NCBI GenBank assembly: GCA_947487835.1 | Contig: CANKXX010000003.1 | Location: 248,001 to 312,000 of the forward strand | DNA: 64,000 bases | From: an uncultured Microbacteriaceae bacterium | GTDB taxonomy: Bacteria > Actinomycetota > Actinomycetes > Actinomycetales > Microbacteriaceae | Direction of reading: 5' to 3' | Shown: piece after piece, positions 33,493 through 40,230 of the stretch | Position numbering within the stretch: the stretch's first letter is position 1 | Layout of the letters: each line of letters starts with the position of its first letter | Position numbers and translations under genes: made by a program | Notes under the pieces: generated by a model | Databases searched by the model: none | Told to the model about the DNA's origin: nothing | What the model saw: only the letters and a program-made list of their open reading frames with translations

Positions 33493-34497
33493 GTGTCGAC
33501 TGCCTCCGAACAGCCCACCACCTCCCCCGCACAGTCGCATGCCGCGGTGGTCTACAACCCCATCAAGGTGGACCTGGAGGCGCTGCGCGCCACCGTCTCC
33601 GCGGCGCAGCGAGAGGCCGGCTGGGGGGAGACGCGCTGGTACGAGACGAGCGTCGAGGATCCCGGCGAGGGCGTGACCCGCGAGGCGCTCGACGACGGCG
33701 CCGACATGGTGATGGCCGCGGGCGGCGACGGCACCATCCGCGCCGTCGCTGAGGCGCTGCGCGGCACGGGCGTGCCGATCGGTCTACTGCCCTCCGGCAC
33801 CGGCAACCTCCTGGCCCGCAACCTCGACCTCACGCTCGACAACGTCGAGGAGTCCGTGCGGAACGCGTTCTCCGGCGCGGACCGGAAGATCGACCTCGGC
33901 GTCGCGGACATCGAGCGCGCCGACGGCTCGCGCAACAAGCACGTCTTCCTCGTGATGGCGGGGCTCGGCCTCGACGCGAAGATGATCGCGAACACGAGCG
34001 ACAAGCTCAAGGAGCGCGTGGGGTGGCTCGCGTACGTGGACGCCATCATCCGCTCGCTCCGGGACAGCAACGCGCTGCGGATGCGGTTCACGCTCGACGA
34101 CAACCCGCCCCGGACCCTGCGCGCCCACACGATCCTCATCGGCAACTGCGGGTCGCTGCCGGCCAACATCCTGCTCCTGCCGGACGCCGCCGTGGACGAC
34201 GGCGAGTTCGACATCGTCGCGCTGCGGCCGGAGGGCCTGCTCGGCTGGGCGCAGATCTGGGTCAAGATCGTGTGGGAGAACGGCGTGCTGCGCCGCAGCC
34301 AGGTCGGCCGCAAGATCATGGGCGTGACCAAGGAGGTGCGCACCCTCCGCTACATGAAGGGCCGCGAGCTCATCGTGCGGCTGGAGCGCGCGGAGGACTT
34401 CGAGCTCGACGGCGACAGCTTCGGCGACGCCCGGGCCGTGAAGCTCACGGTCGACCCGCTCGCCCTCACGGTGCGCATCCCACCCGAGGCCGCCTAG
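33493..34497 (+). CDS. Diacylglycerol kinase-family lipid kinase
   Basis: The 334-residue DAGK_cat enzyme has AAVVYNPIKVDLEAL at the N-terminus, the catalytic AAGGDGTIRAVAEAL motif near residues 75-88, LPSGTGNLLARNL and the C-terminal FELDGDSFGD segment that completes the active site. It phosphorylates diacylglycerol or a related lipid for phospholipid recycling at the membrane. The GTG start with TAGCGT 7 nt upstream suggests leaderless expression. Actinobacterial homologues are often encoded beside serS, as here. The 3' end runs into a large repeat cluster. Confidence 0.93.
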   Translation: MSTASEQPTTSPAQSHAAVVYNPIKVDLEALRATVSAAQREAGWGETRWYETSVEDPGEGVTREALDDGADMVMAAGGDGTIRAVAEALRGTGVPIGLLPSGTGNLLARNLDLTLDNVEESVRNAFSGADRKIDLGVADIERADGSRNKHVFLVMAGLGLDAKMIANTSDKLKERVGWLAYVDAIIRSLRDSNALRMRFTLDDNPPRTLRAHTILIGNCGSLPANILLLPDAAVDDGEFDIVALRPEGLLGWAQIWVKIVWENGVLRRSQVGRKIMGVTKEVRTLRYMKGRELIVRLERAEDFELDGDSFGDARAVKLTVDPLALTVRIPPEAA

Positions 34498-34529
34498 CCC
34501 GTCGGTCCCGTCTGCGGTTCCTGCGCTCT

Positions 34530-34800
34530 CGCGGTTCCTGAGCCCGCCGCGGTCCCTGAGCTCTCACGGTCCTGAGCTCTCACGGTCCCTGAGCTTGTCG
34601 AAGGGACACCCGCGATCACGGCTCGGGGATGCGCCCCTGCCCAGGCACGAGGATCCTGCCCAGCTAAAACCTGCGCACGATCCTCCTGCCTAGGCAGGAG
34701 CATCGGTCCCGACGGCGGCTGCGGTCCCCGAGCTCCCCCGCGGTCCCTGAGCTCTCACGGTCCTGAGCTCTCACGGTCCCTGAGCTCGTCGAAGGGACGT
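34530..34800. repeat. Dispersed repeat family A, dense cluster of full and partial copies
   Basis: Full copies lie at about 34584-34607 and 34773-34799 (CCCTGAGCTTGTCGAAGGG and CCCTGAGCTCGTCGAAGGG). At least five truncated units (CGGTCCTGAGCTCTCA and similar) are tandemly arranged around them. A family B element splits the cluster. Confidence 0.8.
34634..34700. repeat. Dispersed repeat family B, copy nested in a family A cluster
   Basis: The copy has ends CCTGCCCAGGCA and TGCCTAGGCAGG, inner GAGGATC/GATCCTC arms and a central CCCAGCTAAAACCTG. It has the same layout as the two copies near 19.1 kb but is more diverged. Confidence 0.75.
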
Positions 34801-34869
34801 CCCGCATCCCCCACCAGAAGCAGCACTAACTCAAGGCGACAACCAGCCCAGTTGAAGGAGACACCGCGC

Positions 34870-35859
34870 ATGATCGCGTCCGTATACATCCCTGGGCGGG
34901 TACGAGAGGAACGCGGACTTCAGGGCGAGCGCATCGAATGGCCCGTCTCCCCTCTCGACCACGACTGGTTCGACGACCGGTTCGAACTCGTGTCGGGCGT
35001 TCCGACCATCGGCCATGATGCGCTCGAGGACCTCGCGTTCGTGGACCTGGAATACGAATCCGACCTTGAACTCGTATCCCGTGTGTTGTCCGGGGTGGTG
35101 GTCAGCGTCCGAACGATCGTCGCGAAGCGTTCGTCCCGCAAGCCGTCGGACAACGGCATGACGGCCAACGGCAGGCATCGGCAGCCGTCCGACAGTGGGG
35201 TTGTCGCCGACGTCGAAACTGGAGCCGGAGACGATGTGGATCGCTCTACGGCCGATGCACCACGAGCACGTCATAGTGGCGGGATGCGTTTCGACACTCT
35301 TCTCACGCGCGCCGAGAGCCTCAGCCTCGCGGCCGAGGTCGCCGCCCTACGCACCCCGACACCCGTCCTCGCCCGTGGAGTACATCAAGACAGCTCCGGC
35401 CGCGGCTGGCAGTTCCAGATGGTCGTGGACGAACCCAACCAGTCCTGGATCTTCGACCAGCAAGGCGAGAAGCACCGCGACCGGTACGAGGACGGCGTCC
35501 TCCACACCGTCGACGGTCCTCTTAAGTTCTCATTCGAGCAGAGCGCGCCGCATCCCGTGCGGATGATCATGCCCGAGCTGATGCTCCAATGGGGCCCGCC
35601 GGCCAGCTACCTCCCCATCCTCGTGCAACGCATCCGGGACCACTGCCTCCTGTTCACCTTCGAGCACGAGCACGACCCGGCCCAACGGAACACCCTCGTC
35701 ATCGACGAGCGCACCGGGATCGCCCGTCGCTCCTACGGATCCCGTGAGTCGACCATCATCACCGAGGCGCGCACCATGAAGGCCGACGAACCGAACCCTC
35801 CGAGGCCACGATTCACGAAGCTCACCGACATTCCGCCCCTCGAGTACCTGGAGGAGTAG
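34870..35859 (+). CDS. Hypothetical two-domain protein; N-terminal domain paralogous to the next gene
   Basis: This 329-residue protein has no assigned function. Residues 1-80 (LQGERIEWPVSPLD, then SRVLSGVVVSVRTIVAKR) match the next protein (IGDHVHWPVSPLH, then TLSGTVIHIQAMALRY). The family resembles small actinobacterial DUF6578-type proteins, a tentative link. After a linker, residues 139-329 form a separate domain (MRFDTLLTRAESLSLAAEVA..., WQFQMVVDEPNQSWIFD). The ATG at 34870 follows GAAGGAGA. An internal ATG at 35284 has CATAGT exactly 6 nt upstream, so the C-terminal domain may also be made alone. Codon usage is less GC-rich than in the flanking core genes. Confidence 0.7.
   Translation: MIASVYIPGRVREERGLQGERIEWPVSPLDHDWFDDRFELVSGVPTIGHDALEDLAFVDLEYESDLELVSRVLSGVVVSVRTIVAKRSSRKPSDNGMTANGRHRQPSDSGVVADVETGAGDDVDRSTADAPRARHSGGMRFDTLLTRAESLSLAAEVAALRTPTPVLARGVHQDSSGRGWQFQMVVDEPNQSWIFDQQGEKHRDRYEDGVLHTVDGPLKFSFEQSAPHPVRMIMPELMLQWGPPASYLPILVQRIRDHCLLFTFEHEHDPAQRNTLVIDERTGIARRSYGSRESTIITEARTMKADEPNPPRPRFTKLTDIPPLEYLEE
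35272..35286 (+). promoter_or_regulatory. Internal leaderless-type start for the C-terminal domain
   Basis: CATAGT at 35272-35277 followed by 6 nt and ATG at 35284 matches the spacing of leaderless genes in this window. The -35 zone is not convincing. If active, it yields a 191-residue protein ending at 35859. Confidence 0.35.
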
Positions 35860-35890
35860 CGGGTAAAAGAATCAGCAAGGAAGGAAGAGC

Positions 35891-36259
35891 ATGAGCACAC
35901 TGGTGCACGTTCCCGAATGGGTACTAGGGGATATCAAGAGGGATTACAGCATCGGCGACCATGTGCACTGGCCCGTCTCACCCCTCCACCGCGAGGACGT
36001 CCACGAGGAGTACGGAATCTTCCCATCCGTCAGCACGAAGTACGAGTGGGACCCCTTCCTGGAGGAAGAGCCCGACACGCTGTCCGGGACAGTCATCCAC
36101 ATCCAGGCGATGGCTCTGAGATACGACACCCACGGGCACCCGAAGCCCAACAGCATGACGACCTGGCCCGTTCGTACCACGGAGACCAATCAGGACGGAA
36201 ACCCGTCCCCCAATGCGTTCATCTTCGAAATCGAACCCAGACCGAACACCGCCCCCTGA
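35891..36259 (+). CDS. Hypothetical protein, paralogue of the preceding N-terminal domain
   Basis: The 122-residue protein shares the G(D/E)xxxWPVSPL motif and the SGxVxxI strand with residues 1-80 of the upstream protein. It is acidic and has no signal peptide or membrane segment. The ATG lies 31 nt after the upstream stop with AAGGAAG at good spacing, so the two genes form an operon. The tandem paralogues suggest duplication and later fusion of one copy to another domain. The C-terminal NPSPNAFIFEIEPRPN tail is shorter than in the relative. Function unknown. Confidence 0.7.
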   Translation: MSTLVHVPEWVLGDIKRDYSIGDHVHWPVSPLHREDVHEEYGIFPSVSTKYEWDPFLEEEPDTLSGTVIHIQAMALRYDTHGHPKPNSMTTWPVRTTETNQDGNPSPNAFIFEIEPRPNTAP

Positions 36260-36403
36260 CCACGGAGTCGAGCAGTGACCGCTACCCAAACGCGGACAGG
36301 CATCGGCATGCAAGAACTCAGTAGCCGGCCCTCGGCCGGACACTGTCCTGGGCAGTCAGTACGGCGCGACGACCTCGCGGTCCAGCCGCTACCCATACGT
36401 CGG

Positions 36404-36667
36404 TCAGCGCTCGTCCGCCAAGAGCTGGACCGGGCCGGCGAAGAAGATCTCGCCGGCCCAGGTGTCGGGTTGGCCGGGGACGCGCTCCGTCTGATATCCG
36501 CCGCCCATCACCAGTTCGTCCCCGAGCGCGAAGTTCGCGTCGCCGACAGTCAGAGTCTCCCCGTGTACCGGGCGATCGACCGCGCTGCCGCAAAGAACGC
36601 CACGGCGCTGACACTCCCCCGCGTCTGACACAGCCTGAGCCACGACTGCTGCTGCCGCCCAAGCCAT
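36404..36667 (-). CDS. Small hypothetical protein (87 aa)
   Basis: The acidic 87-residue product is LGDELVMGGGYQTERVPGQP-like in its centre and ends in QLLADER. Third codon positions are strongly G/C from about residue 15 onward, which argues for real coding. The first 15 codons (MAWAAAAVVAQAVSD) are less biased. The start at 36667 overlaps the -10 region of the divergent small membrane protein gene at 36677. No domain is recognised. A shorter start is possible. Confidence 0.45.
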   Translation of the reverse strand: MAWAAAAVVAQAVSDAGECQRRGVLCGSAVDRPVHGETLTVGDANFALGDELVMGGGYQTERVPGQPDTWAGEIFFAGPVQLLADER

Positions 36668-36676
36668 ACTGAACGC

Positions 36677-36979
36677 ATGCGATGGTGGCAAAGAGTAACG
36701 CCTGGCCGGTGGGTCCTTCTGGCCGTTCTCCTCGTAGCTCTCCTGGGGACTACGGGATCGCTGATCTGGAACTACCCGTCCGCTCCGTTCAACCTTCTGG
36801 GCTTCGCTGCGGTCGTCGTCAACTTCGTCTGGATGGTTAGGGACGGCATGCGCGCACCAGTTCCAGGTCGCCCCGATCTCTCGCCGCCAACACGCGAGAA
36901 GCGTTCGGCTGACAGTCGAGAAAAGCACACCCTCGGAGACGGCGAAGGCGGCGGAAAGCTGCCTGGCAGCTTGCAATGA
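36677..36979 (+). CDS. Small hypothetical membrane protein (100 aa)
   Basis: Two hydrophobic segments (residues 10-32, WVLLAVLLVALLGTTGSLIW, and 38-55, PFNLLGFAAVVVNFVWMV) are followed by a hydrophilic, charged tail. The ATG at 36677 lies 6 nt after CATACT (36665-36670), the leaderless pattern. It converges with the minus-strand gene ending at 36991. Function unknown; it lies in the accessory island. Confidence 0.6.
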   Translation: MRWWQRVTPGRWVLLAVLLVALLGTTGSLIWNYPSAPFNLLGFAAVVVNFVWMVRDGMRAPVPGRPDLSPPTREKRSADSREKHTLGDGEGGGKLPGSLQ

Positions 36980-36990
36980 TCACATCCGGG

Positions 36991-37218
36991 CTACAGCCCT
37001 GACCTCTCCCCCGCTCGAACGTTGGCGATCGCCGCGGTTGCCGCGTCCAGCACATCAGCGAGAGCCGGCGCATGACGGCTTGATTCGATCAGCGAGTCGT
37101 CCGCCGTCCCAATCCGCTCCTCTGGGTCCTCCCCGTTCTCGTCCCAGCTGTCGTACTCTTCCGGGCCGGCGACAAGCGCGGACCCCACAGTCTCGAGCGC
37201 GTCGGGGATCTGCCGCAC
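36991..37218 (-). CDS. Hypothetical protein, possibly 5'-truncated or with a non-canonical start
   Basis: From GTG 37218 the product is 75 residues, acidic in the middle (PEEYDSWDENGEDPEER) with helical ends. The same frame remains open and coding-like upstream for about 46 more codons (AFDASAAKFARDAAESLRSL, then APVAHQIIAELRV) up to a TAG near 37364, but contains no ATG, GTG or TTG before 37218. Either a rare start codon near 37355 is used, or the gene has lost its 5' end. The region upstream is the palindrome at 37358. Function unknown. Confidence 0.5.
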   Translation of the reverse strand: MRQIPDALETVGSALVAGPEEYDSWDENGEDPEERIGTADDSLIESSRHAPALADVLDAATAAIANVRAGERSGL

Positions 37219-37357
37219 GGCGACCCGGAGCTCGGCGATGATCTGGTGAGCGACCGGCGCCGGCAGTGCGCGGGCCTTTATAGCGGCGAGGCTCCGCAGC
37301 GATTCTGCGGCGTCTCGCGCGAATTTCGCGGCGCTCGCGTCAAACGCTTCAGCAGTT

Positions 37358-37371
37358 ATGACCTAGGTCAT
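37358..37371. promoter_or_regulatory. 14-bp perfect palindrome ATGACCTAGGTCAT
   Basis: A fully symmetric site lies at the 5' edge of the coding-like region of the minus-strand gene. It could be an operator. A 14-bp perfect palindrome with a central CCTAGG is also rare enough in GC-rich DNA to note on its own. Confidence 0.4.
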
Positions 37372-37436
37372 GCCAGCGACAGGGAACTAGCAGGCGCCTG
37401 TCCCGATCCATGCTTCGGATAGCGACAATGACCGCG

Positions 37437-37703
37437 TCACAGGCCGCGCTTGGACCTCAGCTCCTTATCGGAACCTGGGCCTACTCCGTGCTCGCGCTCG
37501 AGGTCCGCCAGCTGTCGCTTCCCGATTCGGAAGCTGAAGTAGCCGATGCTGACCCAGCCGGCACCGAAGACAAGGTTCCCCCACCCTGTCAATGCCGACG
37601 GCTCCGCAACCAGGATCGCGTACAGGGCCGAGGTCTCGATGAGGAACCCGCGCAGCCGCTGTGCCGCGATCCTTTTCTGTACCGGTGAGCTGACATGTCG
37701 CAT
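37437..37703 (-). CDS. Small hypothetical membrane protein (88 aa)
   Basis: The 88-residue protein has a basic N-terminus (SPVQKRIAAQRLRG), a first hydrophobic stretch (FLIETSALYAILVA), a second (GWGNLVFGAGWVSIGYFSF) and a basic helical tail (RIGKRQLADLEREHG). The ATG at 37703 is chosen because residues upstream of it lack coding character. It resembles small SdpI- or YbjM-like two-TM proteins only in shape. Function unknown. It belongs to the accessory island. Confidence 0.5.
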   Translation of the reverse strand: MRHVSSPVQKRIAAQRLRGFLIETSALYAILVAEPSALTGWGNLVFGAGWVSIGYFSFRIGKRQLADLEREHGVGPGSDKELRSKRGL

Positions 37704-38025
37704 GCCACCGGTTCGAGCAACCCTGCACGAAGGAGCGGTCTGGCAACACACCTCGGTGGCCGGAGCGCTCACAGCGGTTTCAAGACATGGATGTAAGACG
37801 TCACTCCCGCGCCACGGGGTGCCCGACCAAGAGACTGCTGAGACGACTCGCTACCCAAGGAATGCGACACACCGACGCAAGACCAGCGGATACGGCACCT
37901 CACTCAGGATGACTTGCCCCGGCCCCAGCCTGCCAAGCGCCCACGCGCTTCTTCTCGAGGCTTTGCGCCGGGACACGACGCACACACAACGGTACGGTGT
38001 CGGCCCGGCACCGTACGCTTGAGAG
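37704..38025. other. Intergenic region upstream of the TIR gene
   Basis: In this 322-bp stretch the base composition is close to balanced compared with the core genome. No gene was found. The only clear element is the promoter/operator of the TIR gene at its 3' end. Confidence 0.5.
37992..38019 (+). promoter_or_regulatory. TIR-gene promoter with overlapping inverted repeat
   Basis: GTACGGTG (37992-37999) and CACCGTAC (38009-38016) are perfect 8-bp arms separated by 9 bp. The right arm overlaps the -10 TACGCT (38014-38019), which ends 6 nt before the ATG. A repressor bound here would block the leaderless promoter. Confidence 0.55.
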
Positions 38026-38916
38026 ATGGGTGATAGTGAAGCCGACCCCCGCAGCGTTTTCGTTATCCATGGGCGAAACGAGATCGCTCGGAAGGGACTT
38101 TTCGAGTTCCTGCGAGCTATTGGTCTCGCTCCCATCGAGTGGTCGGAAGCTCTCTCTATGACGAACAGTGCCTCGCCGTATATCGGCGACGTGTTGGATG
38201 CCGCATTTCGCCGCGCACAAGCGGTCGTTGTTCTCCAAACACCAGATGACGTAGCTCACCTTCACGAATCGCTGACCTACCCGGGTGACCCGGAGACAAA
38301 CCCCCAGATGCAGCCACGCCCGAACGTGCTTTATGAAGCGGGAATGGCGATGGGGCGCAACCCTAACCGAACTGTGATTGTGGAGCTTGGTCAGGTGAAG
38401 GTATTCAGCGACATCCACGGGCGACATGCCGTGAGGCTGGACAATTCCGTTGCCAAACGGCAAGACTTGGCCACTCGCCTGCGCAACGCAGGGTGCGCCG
38501 TGAAGCTCGAGGGCAACGATTGGCACGAATCTGGTGATCTGACACCTCCCAGCCCTCCGGGAGGCGGGTTGCCGCTTGGCCGCAAGTTGCCGTCATCTCA
38601 GAGCGCCGGATTGCCGCGTCTCACGGCTCGATTACAGGAGCGCGGCCGTAACAAGATGTCGGATGTAATTGTGACGAATCACGGACCAGGCACCGTTTAC
38701 GAGCTGCTCGCCGAGCCCACCGAGGGCGACGGGATGCTTCGCACTTCGGACGAACTACCGATCCCTCAACTGCCAGCAGGTAAGTCAGTCCGAGTGATAC
38801 AGCGCATGCCCGCTGCGTTGAGTCAAGTAGATCGCTCCTACTTCACCATCAAACTGCGGGCACGGACGGCCGACGGGGTGGAGATCGACGTCGACGAGTT
38901 CGTTAGTGGAGATTGA
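38026..38916 (+). CDS. TIR-like nucleotide-binding protein of the Cap12/PycTIR (PF10137) type with C-terminal beta domain
   Basis: Residues 10-170 of this 296-residue protein match the TIR-like domain found in CBASS and Pycsar effectors: VFVIHGRNEIARKGLFEFLR, GLAPIEWSEAL, SPYIGDVLDAAFRRAQAVVV, QTPDD, RPNVLYEAGMAMGRNPNRTV and FSDIHGRHAVRLDNS. Glu104 in VLYEAG is the candidate catalytic residue for NAD+ cleavage. After a Gly/Pro linker, residues 211-296 form a predicted beta-sandwich (VIVTNHGPGTVYELLAEP, YFTIKLRARTADGVEIDV). No cyclase gene is adjacent. It is probably an abortive-infection effector, followed 2 nt later by a zinc-ribbon gene. Codon usage is markedly less GC-rich than in the core genes. 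Confidence 0.88.
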   Translation: MGDSEADPRSVFVIHGRNEIARKGLFEFLRAIGLAPIEWSEALSMTNSASPYIGDVLDAAFRRAQAVVVLQTPDDVAHLHESLTYPGDPETNPQMQPRPNVLYEAGMAMGRNPNRTVIVELGQVKVFSDIHGRHAVRLDNSVAKRQDLATRLRNAGCAVKLEGNDWHESGDLTPPSPPGGGLPLGRKLPSSQSAGLPRLTARLQERGRNKMSDVIVTNHGPGTVYELLAEPTEGDGMLRTSDELPIPQLPAGKSVRVIQRMPAALSQVDRSYFTIKLRARTADGVEIDVDEFVSGD

Positions 38917-38918
38917 AG

Positions 38919-39383
38919 ATGAACATTTCCGTGCCCATGCCTCTTGACAACGACGGCTTCCTGCGGAGGGAATGCCCGAACTGTATGCGTCAATTCAAGT
39001 GGCACAGCGGACCAGCGAACGAAGAGGCAGAGACACAACCAACCACCGACTCGTACTGGTGTCCGTTCTGCGGTCAGGCAGCGGCGGCGGACCAGTGGTG
39101 GACAACGGAGCAACTAGAGTACGCCAGAGGCGTCGCAATGCCCGCCGCCATCCAGTACCTCGACGACGAACTATCATCAGCCTTTCGTGGGCTAAACAGC
39201 AAGCACATCAAAATTAAGAAGACCGGTCACCTGGATGTCCCAAACGAGCCCGACCCGCTGACGGAACCTGACGACATGATGATCGTCGCTTCGCCGTGCC
39301 ACGGATGGGAGCCAGTCAAAATTCCGGAGGGCACCACGAGTCCGATCTACTGCCTTATTTGCGGCGAAGCGTTCGCCGTCTAA
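38919..39383 (+). CDS. Zinc-ribbon protein paired with the TIR gene
   Basis: The 154-residue protein opens with LDNDGFLRRECPNCMRQFKW. Cys19/Cys22 and Cys48/Cys51 (WCPFCGQ) form one zinc-ribbon site; Cys127, Cys145 and Cys148 (CLICGE), probably with a His, form a second. Between them lies a helical segment (QLEYARGVAMPAAIQYLDDEL). The ATG at 38919 is 2 nt after the TIR stop, so the genes are co-transcribed and probably coupled; an in-frame TTG at 38913 is less likely. I recall similar proteins encoded in scattered bacteria, but no function is known to me. A sensor or regulator of the TIR effector is inferred from pairing only. Confidence 0.8.
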   Translation: MNISVPMPLDNDGFLRRECPNCMRQFKWHSGPANEEAETQPTTDSYWCPFCGQAAAADQWWTTEQLEYARGVAMPAAIQYLDDELSSAFRGLNSKHIKIKKTGHLDVPNEPDPLTEPDDMMIVASPCHGWEPVKIPEGTTSPIYCLICGEAFAV

Positions 39384-39395
39384 CCCCTTTTCGGG

Positions 39396-40022
39396 TCAGA
39401 GGACGGTGGTGAAGAGCAGTGTGAACGCCGCCGCCCCCGCGGCGGTCAGCACGACCGCCAGGATGCGGTCCCCCAGCCGATCGAGCCGACGGAGGACGAC
39501 CCAGGCGAGCATCGCCACGCCGATCACGATGCTGAGCACCCAGTAGAGCCATCCCGTCGACTCCACGACCCGGAGCAGACCCCACACACCGTCACCGATC
39601 ATGACCGCCGCCACCACCGCGACACCGACTGCACGCAGCGGGCGGGATGCAGATCGCCAGGCGAACCCGGCCAGTCCGATAACCGGGCCGGCAAGCGTCG
39701 CCACGGTGAAGTACAAGTCGCCAGGTCCGTACGAGTCGGGGAACCCGCGCAGGGTCGACACGATCACGTAGCCCTGCAGCAACGCGTGAAAGACCACCAA
39801 CCCCAGTACCGCGGCAACCCACCACCGGCGTGCACTCCGCCACCGGGTGAAGACGACCGTGACGACGAAGGCCAGCAGCGTCCAGCCGCTGTTCGAGTTG
39901 GCGAACGGACGAAGACCATCCGGCAGATACTGCTGTCCGAACGACGTGGCACCGCCGAGCAACAGTCCGACGACCGCGCCGAGCAGCCACCATCCCAGTG
40001 CTGATCCGACCGAACGTCCCAT
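39396..40022 (-). CDS. Six-TM hypothetical membrane protein (possibly DUF6518)
   Basis: The 208-residue polytopic protein has about six hydrophobic segments: LGWWLLGAVVGLLLGG, GWTLLAFVVTVVFTRW, WVAAVLGLVVFHALLQG, VATLAGPVIGLAGFAW, VGVAVVAAVMIGDGVWGL, then two C-terminal stretches. The QQYLPDGLRPFANSNSGWTLLAF motif resembles DUF6518 proteins, a tentative assignment. No catalytic motif is present. The ATG is at 40022. It is convergent with the zinc-ribbon gene and marks the return to strongly GC-rich codon usage. Confidence 0.75.
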   Translation of the reverse strand: MGRSVGSALGWWLLGAVVGLLLGGATSFGQQYLPDGLRPFANSNSGWTLLAFVVTVVFTRWRSARRWWVAAVLGLVVFHALLQGYVIVSTLRGFPDSYGPGDLYFTVATLAGPVIGLAGFAWRSASRPLRAVGVAVVAAVMIGDGVWGLLRVVESTGWLYWVLSIVIGVAMLAWVVLRRLDRLGDRILAVVLTAAGAAAFTLLFTTVL

Positions 40023-40153
40023 GACCTCAGGATGGCAGCGGCCGGCGGGCCCCGGCGTCGCTCTGGAGGGGGATTCAAGCGGAACGAAGATGAGACCGGA
40101 GAGGGATCTTCGCCGGGTGACCGGGCGGCTCAGCGGATCGGACGTACTCCTCG

Positions 40154-40202
40154 CGTCCCTTCGACAGGCTCAGGGACCGTGGGAGGACAGGCTCAGGGAC
40201 CG
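40154..40202. repeat. Dispersed repeat family A, one full and one partial copy
   Basis: A full copy (TCCCTTCGACAGGCTCAGGG) at 40155-40180 is followed by a half copy (GACAGGCTCAGGGACCG), just 3' of pheA. Confidence 0.8.
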
Positions 40203-40230
40203 CACGAGGATCGCCCCGGCCGAGCGCGCC

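Larger units (their letters stand above)
34498..34869. other. Repeat-filled intergenic region at the border of the accessory island
   Basis: The 372-bp gap contains no gene. Most of it is family A repeats with one family B copy in the middle, followed by a short AT-richer leader before the next gene. Confidence 0.7.

Noticed and set aside
36275-36628. 117-codon plus-strand open frame
   Set aside because: The minus strand in the same interval has the better third-position G/C bias, and the plus frame has no start signal.
34498-39395. Integrative element or prophage
   Set aside because: No integrase, recombinase, phage structural gene or tRNA-end duplication was found at either border.
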